A stretch of 64,000 bases of DNA from Angomonas deanei. Taxonomy: Eukaryota > Euglenozoa > Kinetoplastea > Trypanosomatida > Trypanosomatidae. The position numbers were made by a program, and so were the translations under genes. The notes beneath the pieces are model-generated. The model ran no database searches. It was not told where the DNA came from and saw only the letters and a program-made list of their open reading frames with translations. Location of the stretch: positions 248,001 to 312,000 of the forward strand of contig LR877163.1 of assembly GCA_903995115.1 (NCBI GenBank), in the 5' to 3' direction. Shown here piece by piece: positions 60,282 through 64,000 of the stretch (the stretch's first letter is position 1; every line of letters begins with the position of its first letter).

Positions 60282-61931
60282 ATGTTCTCTCCTCGCCGAA
60301 CCCTTCTCGCCGCCGCTTGCCTGACTACCCTTGTGGTGAAGGCGGACGACTGCGTCCAGTACGACGGCGCCACGTGCACCGCGTGCAAAGATGGCCACTT
60401 CCTCCTGAACGGCCGCTGCTACGACTGCCCCGATGACTGCGACGTCTGCACGGACGCCAACACCTGCACCACGTGCGAGCGTGGCCACTACCTCAGTGGT
60501 GGTCTCTGCCCCGAGTGTGGCTTCATGTGCAATGCCTGCTCCAGCGCGAACACGTGCGACGAGTGTGCTCCGGGTTTCAAGGTGAGCAACGGTGCCTGCG
60601 TTCGCAACGGCTGCCCGTGGTTGTGCGTCACTTGCAGTGATGCCAACACGTGCACGGAGTGCGGCAAGGGTTTGTTTGTTTCCAACGGCCAGTGCCGTAA
60701 CTGCCCGAATGATTGCGACGTTTGCTCCGATGCCAACACCTGCACGACGTGCGAGTCCGGTAGCTACCTTCTGAACGGTCAGTGCTACGATTGCCCTAAT
60801 GACTGCGAGGTCTGCACTTCCGCCAACACCTGCGATCAGTGCGAGGCCGGCAAGACCTTCAACGGCGTCCGCTGCGTCTCCAATGGGTCCCCACCGTCCG
60901 GCTACTGCCCGGACGGGTGCGCGGCGTGCTCCGATGCCAACACCTGCACCACGTGCAAGTCCGAGCACTACCTCCTGAACGGCCGCTGCTACGACTGCCC
61001 CGATGACTGCGACGTCTGCACGGACGCCAACACCTGCACCACGTGCGAGCGTGGCCACTACCTCAGTGGTGGTCTCTGCCCCGAGTGTGGCTTCATGTGC
61101 AATGCCTGCTCCAGCGCGAACACGTGCGACGAGTGTGCTCCGGGTTTCAAGGTGAGCAACGGTGCCTGCGTTCGCAACGACTGCCCGTGGTTGTGCGTCA
61201 CTTGCAGTGATGCCAACACGTGCACGGAGTGCGGCAAGGGTTTGTTTGTTTCCAACGGCCAGTGCCGTAACTGCCCGAATGATTGCGACGTTTGCTCCGA
61301 TGCCAACACCTGCACCACGTGCGAGTCCGGTAGCTACCTTCTGAACGGTCAGTGCTACGACTGCCCTAATGACTGCGAGGTCTGCACTTCCGCCAACACC
61401 TGCGATCAGTGCGAGGCCGGCAAGACCTTCAACGGCGTCCGCTGCGTCTCCAACACTGTTTCTGGTGGTTGTCCCAACGACTGCCAGACGTGCACGGATT
61501 CCAACACGTGCACGGTCTGCGAGCGCGGCAACTACCTCTCCAACGGCCAATGCTACGACTGTCTCAACGACTGCGAGGAGTGCACTTCCGCCACCACCTG
61601 CGACCGCTGCGAGACCGGCAAGGTCTTCGACGGCACCCGCTGCGTTCGCAACGGCGCTTCCGCCGGCTGCCCCAACGACTGCGTGACGTGCTCCGATGCC
61701 AACACCTGCACCCAGTGCGAGAGCGGTAACTTCCTCCAGAACGGCCAGTGCTACGATTGCCCTGAAGACTGCGAAGTCTGCACTTCCGCCAACACCTGCG
61801 ACCGCTGCGAGCTCGGCAAGACCTTCAACGGCGTCCGTTGCGTGCGGTCCGGCCTGGACTCTGCCGCCACGGCGGGTGTGCTGGGTGCCGCCTCTGTCCT
61901 CCTGGCTGCCGCCCTCGCCGTCGTCGCGTAA
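60282..61931 (+). CDS. Cysteine-rich GPI-type surface protein 6, internal duplication
   Basis: A 549-residue protein with an intact frame. The leader MFSPRRTLLAAACLTTLVVKA and the tail match gene 5. Residues coded by about 60412-60880 recur at 60982-61450 with a 570-bp offset (190 codons) and only a few base changes, so the CPECGFMCNACSSANTCDEC block occurs twice. The linker between the copies (PPSGYCPDGCAACSDANTC) is unique. About 16 Cys modules in all. The duplication is in frame and keeps Cys spacing, which shows that the modular design tolerates expansion. Confidence 0.87.
   Translation: MFSPRRTLLAAACLTTLVVKADDCVQYDGATCTACKDGHFLLNGRCYDCPDDCDVCTDANTCTTCERGHYLSGGLCPECGFMCNACSSANTCDECAPGFKVSNGACVRNGCPWLCVTCSDANTCTECGKGLFVSNGQCRNCPNDCDVCSDANTCTTCESGSYLLNGQCYDCPNDCEVCTSANTCDQCEAGKTFNGVRCVSNGSPPSGYCPDGCAACSDANTCTTCKSEHYLLNGRCYDCPDDCDVCTDANTCTTCERGHYLSGGLCPECGFMCNACSSANTCDECAPGFKVSNGACVRNDCPWLCVTCSDANTCTECGKGLFVSNGQCRNCPNDCDVCSDANTCTTCESGSYLLNGQCYDCPNDCEVCTSANTCDQCEAGKTFNGVRCVSNTVSGGCPNDCQTCTDSNTCTVCERGNYLSNGQCYDCLNDCEECTSATTCDRCETGKVFDGTRCVRNGASAGCPNDCVTCSDANTCTQCESGNFLQNGQCYDCPEDCEVCTSANTCDRCELGKTFNGVRCVRSGLDSAATAGVLGAASVLLAAALAVVA
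60412..61450 (+). repeat. In-frame 570-bp direct duplication within protein 6
   Basis: 60412-60880 and 60982-61450 are near-identical copies. The few differences include GGCTGCCCG versus GACTGCCCG and ACGACG versus ACCACG. Such low divergence implies a recent event or continuing conversion. Confidence 0.9.
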
Positions 61932-62049
61932 CGCGAAGAACGAAAAAAAAATTTCTTTTACTGATTAATTTATATGTTTTTATTCCTTCATCGTTTTTTC
62001 TTTTCTTTTTAATATATAACTTCAAGTGATAAAGATATCTTTTTGTGTT

Positions 62050-62289
62050 GTGTTTTCGTACTTTTTGACACGTAGCGTTGTTTCGTCTGCCGTTGTCCTG
62101 TAGAAAAGTATGCGAAAAACTAAACCAAACAGAGAATATCATTTTATATAGTTTTGTCTACTGACTACCGACCCATGGTCTTGTGTAGTCTCGTACATGG
62201 TAGAAAAACTGCAAAAAAACTAATCCGAAAAGAATAAGAGAGCTTGGGGAGAACGTTCACCACGTACAAACTTCTTCCCTTGTGTTTCC
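62050..62289 (+). repeat. Array intergenic element, copy F
   Basis: Nearly the same as copy E, including CTACTGACTACCGACCCATG against CTACTGGCTGCCGACCCATG in E, so the intergenic block was duplicated together with the gene 5/6 unit. It starts 119 bp after gene 6. Confidence 0.88.
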
Positions 62290-62361
62290 TGTTTTTTGTT
62301 TATTCCCGTTGATTTTCCCCCTTCTCCCCTCTTCCCGTCAAAAAAACTCAAAACAAACACA

Positions 62362-62511
62362 CAACAACCATTGGCTTTCGTTTCCTTGCTGCATTTTCCT
62401 GTTTCGTACTTGCTACACAGCACCAGAACCTTTCCTCTTTCTCCCCACATTCCCTCTCGTAAGGTTCTATCGTTTTCTTTCGCTCAACAAACTAAAACAC
62501 CCATTCCAGTC
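62362..62511 (+). promoter_or_regulatory. Shared 5' flank of MFSPRR-type genes, copy 3
   Basis: Close match to 58425-58579, including CACAGCACCAGAACCTTTCC and CAACAAACTAAAACACCC, directly before gene 7. Confidence 0.75.
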
Positions 62512-62925
62512 ATGTTCTCTCCTCGCCGAACCCTTCTCGCCGCCGCCTGCCTGACCACCCTTGTGGTGAAGGCAGACCAGTGCATCCAGTATAACGGGAC
62601 GACCTGCGCCGCCTGCGCGGCCGGAACCTACCTCGACCACGGCGCATGCTACCCCTGCCGTGACCGCTGCAAGGAGTGTATCGACGGGGAACAGTGCACG
62701 GTCTGCAAAAAGCGTTCCGCCGTCTACGACGGGCAGTTTTGCTACGACTGTCCGGAGGGGTGCACATACTGTTTTAACAATCAAACCTGTGTCACGTGTG
62801 AGCTCTTTAAGCACTTCAACGGCGTCCGCTGCGTCGGTCTGTTCGGCCCCAATGCTGCGACCACGGTCGGTGTGATGGGTGCCGTCTCTGTGCTCCTCGC
62901 TGCCGCTCTCGCCGTCGTCGTCTAA
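62512..62925 (+). CDS. Cysteine-rich GPI-type surface protein 7, divergent ectodomain
   Basis: A 137-residue protein with an intact frame. The leader peptide (MFSPRRTLLAAACLTTLVVKA) and 5' flank are essentially those of genes 5 and 6, and the tail (TTVGVMGAVSVLLAAALAVVV) is of family type. The four Cys modules between, however, are quite different (CIQYNGTTCAACAAGTYLDH, CYPCRDRCKECIDGEQCTVC, CYDCPEGCTYCFNNQTCVTC), with different base composition as well. It ends FNGVRCVGLFG. This is the clearest case of a conserved leader/tail shell around a divergent core. Confidence 0.85.
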   Translation: MFSPRRTLLAAACLTTLVVKADQCIQYNGTTCAACAAGTYLDHGACYPCRDRCKECIDGEQCTVCKKRSAVYDGQFCYDCPEGCTYCFNNQTCVTCELFKHFNGVRCVGLFGPNAATTVGVMGAVSVLLAAALAVVV

Positions 62926-63035
62926 TGCGGAAAAAGAAAGTTTTTTTTTTCTTTTTTTTTTTTTTTTGAAGAATTTCATTTCCCGTCAAATCTGTTCTTT
63001 TGTAATATATCAAAAAGGCGTGCCTCTTTGTTCTG

Positions 63036-63308
63036 TGTTTTGTACCTATCGACACACCGCGTGATTTCGTCTGTTGTTGTCGTTGAAGGTATGTAGGCAA
63101 TATAAACCAAAAAAAATAGAGAGTTCATTTATATATAGTTTCTCTTTGTTTTCGCGACGGACCGCACAATCTTGTGAAGGTCCCTGTACGACGTGGAAGA
63201 AATACAAATTAATAATCTGAAAAAAAAAAAAAAAATAAAAATATGGATTCAGAGCGGTAAGGAAATAGAATATATTCATTTTGTGTAAACTTCTTTCTTC
63301 CTGTTTCC
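63036..63308 (+). repeat. Array intergenic element, copy G (diverged)
   Basis: Keeps GTACCTATCGACACACCGCG, TTTCGTCTGTTGTTGTCG, a TATAGTTTCTC box, TGTACGACGTGGAAGAAA and GTGTAAACTTCTTTCTTCC, but has A-rich inserts. It lies 110 bp after gene 7. Confidence 0.7.
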
Positions 63309-63448
63309 TTTTTTTCGGGCCATTTTAGCGCCATAAAAAAAAAAAAAAAAAGCGAATACTGGACAAAAAAAAAAATAAAATAATTACGTGTTTAATTTTT
63401 CCTATTTCTTTACCCTGTGAACATCAGAAAATAAAGAGGCAACTAAAC

Positions 63449-63597
63449 GATCACAACAACCATTGGCTTCCGTCTCTGTTCTGTATTTCTTGGTTTTCTC
63501 GAACCGCACCAGAACCTTTCCTTTCCTCCCCACTTTCCTTCATACAAGATTCTATCGCTTTCTTTCGCTCAACAAACTAAAACACCTCATTCCAATC
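63449..63597 (+). promoter_or_regulatory. Shared 5' flank of MFSPRR-type genes, copy 4
   Basis: CAACAACCATTGGCTTCCGT, CGCACCAGAACCTTTCC and TTCTATCGCTTTCTTTCGCT with CAACAAACTAAAACACC before gene 8. Confidence 0.75.
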
Positions 63598-64000
63598 ATG
63601 TTCTCTCCTCGCCGAACCCTTCTCGCCGCCGCCTGCCTGACCACCCTTGTGGTGAAGGCCGACGACTGCATGCAGTATAACGGTACTATGTGCACTGCCT
63701 GCAAGTCCGGCCATTACCTCCTGAAAGGCCGCTGCGATAACTGCCCCGAAGGCTGCGCGGTGTGCCGTTCCAGTAGTTTCTGCGACCAGTGCGAGCCCGG
63801 CAAGAGGAAAAGCGTCGGCCGCTGCTACGACTGCCCCTCATACTGCGCGGAGTGCAATGAGGCCAACACGTGCCTCACCTGCACGAGCGGTAGCTACCTC
63901 TCGAACGGCCGGTGTCCCCTCTGCCCCCTTGACTGCGAGGTCTGCACTTCCGCTAACACCTGCGATCGGTGCAAGCAGCTCCTGACCTTCGACGGCGAAC
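63598..64000 (+). CDS. Cysteine-rich surface protein 8, 5' part
   Basis: Runs off the right edge; 134 residues are visible. The leader MFSPRRTLLAAACLTTLVVKA is the same as in genes 5-7. The modules are another divergent set: CMQYNGTMCTACKSGHYLLK, CDNCPEGCAVCRSSSFCDQC, CYDCPSYCAECNEANTCLTC and CPLCPLDCEVCTSANTCDRC, with the usual spacing but different loops. The array therefore continues beyond the window, and its total size is unknown. Confidence 0.83.
   Translation, partial: MFSPRRTLLAAACLTTLVVKADDCMQYNGTMCTACKSGHYLLKGRCDNCPEGCAVCRSSSFCDQCEPGKRKSVGRCYDCPSYCAECNEANTCLTCTSGSYLSNGRCPLCPLDCEVCTSANTCDRCKQLLTFDGE

Noticed and set aside
60252-61550. A 432-codon open frame on the minus strand across surface gene 6, and similar ones across genes 1, 4 and 5
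   Set aside because: They are antisense shadows of GC-rich Cys repeats: their Val/Ala/Arg-rich pattern has the same period as the sense modules and no start context.
53270-63308. Array intergenic elements as tRNA or spliced-leader RNA genes
   Set aside because: I see no A/B box pair, no cloverleaf and no match to the spliced-leader exon as I remember it. A small RNA of another kind is not excluded.
1-64000. Mobile elements, virus-like elements, CRISPR arrays
   Set aside because: No reverse transcriptase, integrase, transposase, capsid-like gene, terminal repeat or spacer array was recognised; the direct repeats present belong to tandem gene families and microsatellites.

Overview
The window looks like nuclear DNA of a kinetoplastid-grade protist, probably bodonid-like rather than a typical trypanosomatid. 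Every supported gene lies on the + strand and I see no cis-intron, so the whole 64 kb reads as one polycistronic unit. Most start codons are preceded by a pyrimidine tract, an AG and an A-rich leader, the usual form of a trans-splice acceptor. The gene content fits: an HGPRT next to an XPRT that ends in the glycosomal signal AKL, paired DUF4833 genes, an MKT1-type regulator, epsilon-tubulin and IFT172. The species cannot be named from the sequence. No tRNA, rRNA, spliced-leader RNA, transposon, virus-like element or CRISPR array was recognised.

Layout. 1-1.6 kb: 3' part of an MKT1-like gene. 2.6-4.8 kb: a broken Asn-rich gene. 5.0-13.5 kb: one giant coiled-coil gene of about 2,800 codons with six tandem cassettes carrying NPF and DPF/DPL motifs. 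13.9-16.7 kb: four small six-cysteine, tail-anchored paralogues. 17.2-25.0 kb: twin-CX9C protein, two DUF4833 paralogues, MetAP2, a probable mitochondrial membrane protein, HGPRT and XPRT. 25.4-40.4 kb: very AT-rich DNA with Asn-rich genes, including CAP/Srv2, a PDCD2/TSR4 homologue, a SET-domain protein, a polytopic membrane protein and three unknowns. 40.7-51.2 kb: IFT172, a small membrane protein, an Asn-rich unknown and epsilon-tubulin. 51.5-64.0 kb: eight tandem cysteine-rich genes with signal peptides and GPI-type tails.

The strongest candidate for an undescribed system is the cysteine-rich array. Its members share 5' flanks, leader peptides, 65-residue repeat modules, GPI tails and a roughly 250-bp intergenic element that follows each complete gene. 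Some members are clear mosaics of others, as expected of a surface-coat family that diversifies by recombination. The small six-cysteine family and the NPF/DPF coiled-coil protein are separate novelty candidates.

A caution for the whole window: many genes contain single-base frame changes, both gains and losses, often in A-runs or (AAT)n tracts but also in complex GC-rich sequence. Uncorrected base-calling error is the simplest explanation. Real pseudogenes, transcript slippage or programmed frameshifting are not excluded. Genes with such breaks are given as one feature spanning all pieces.
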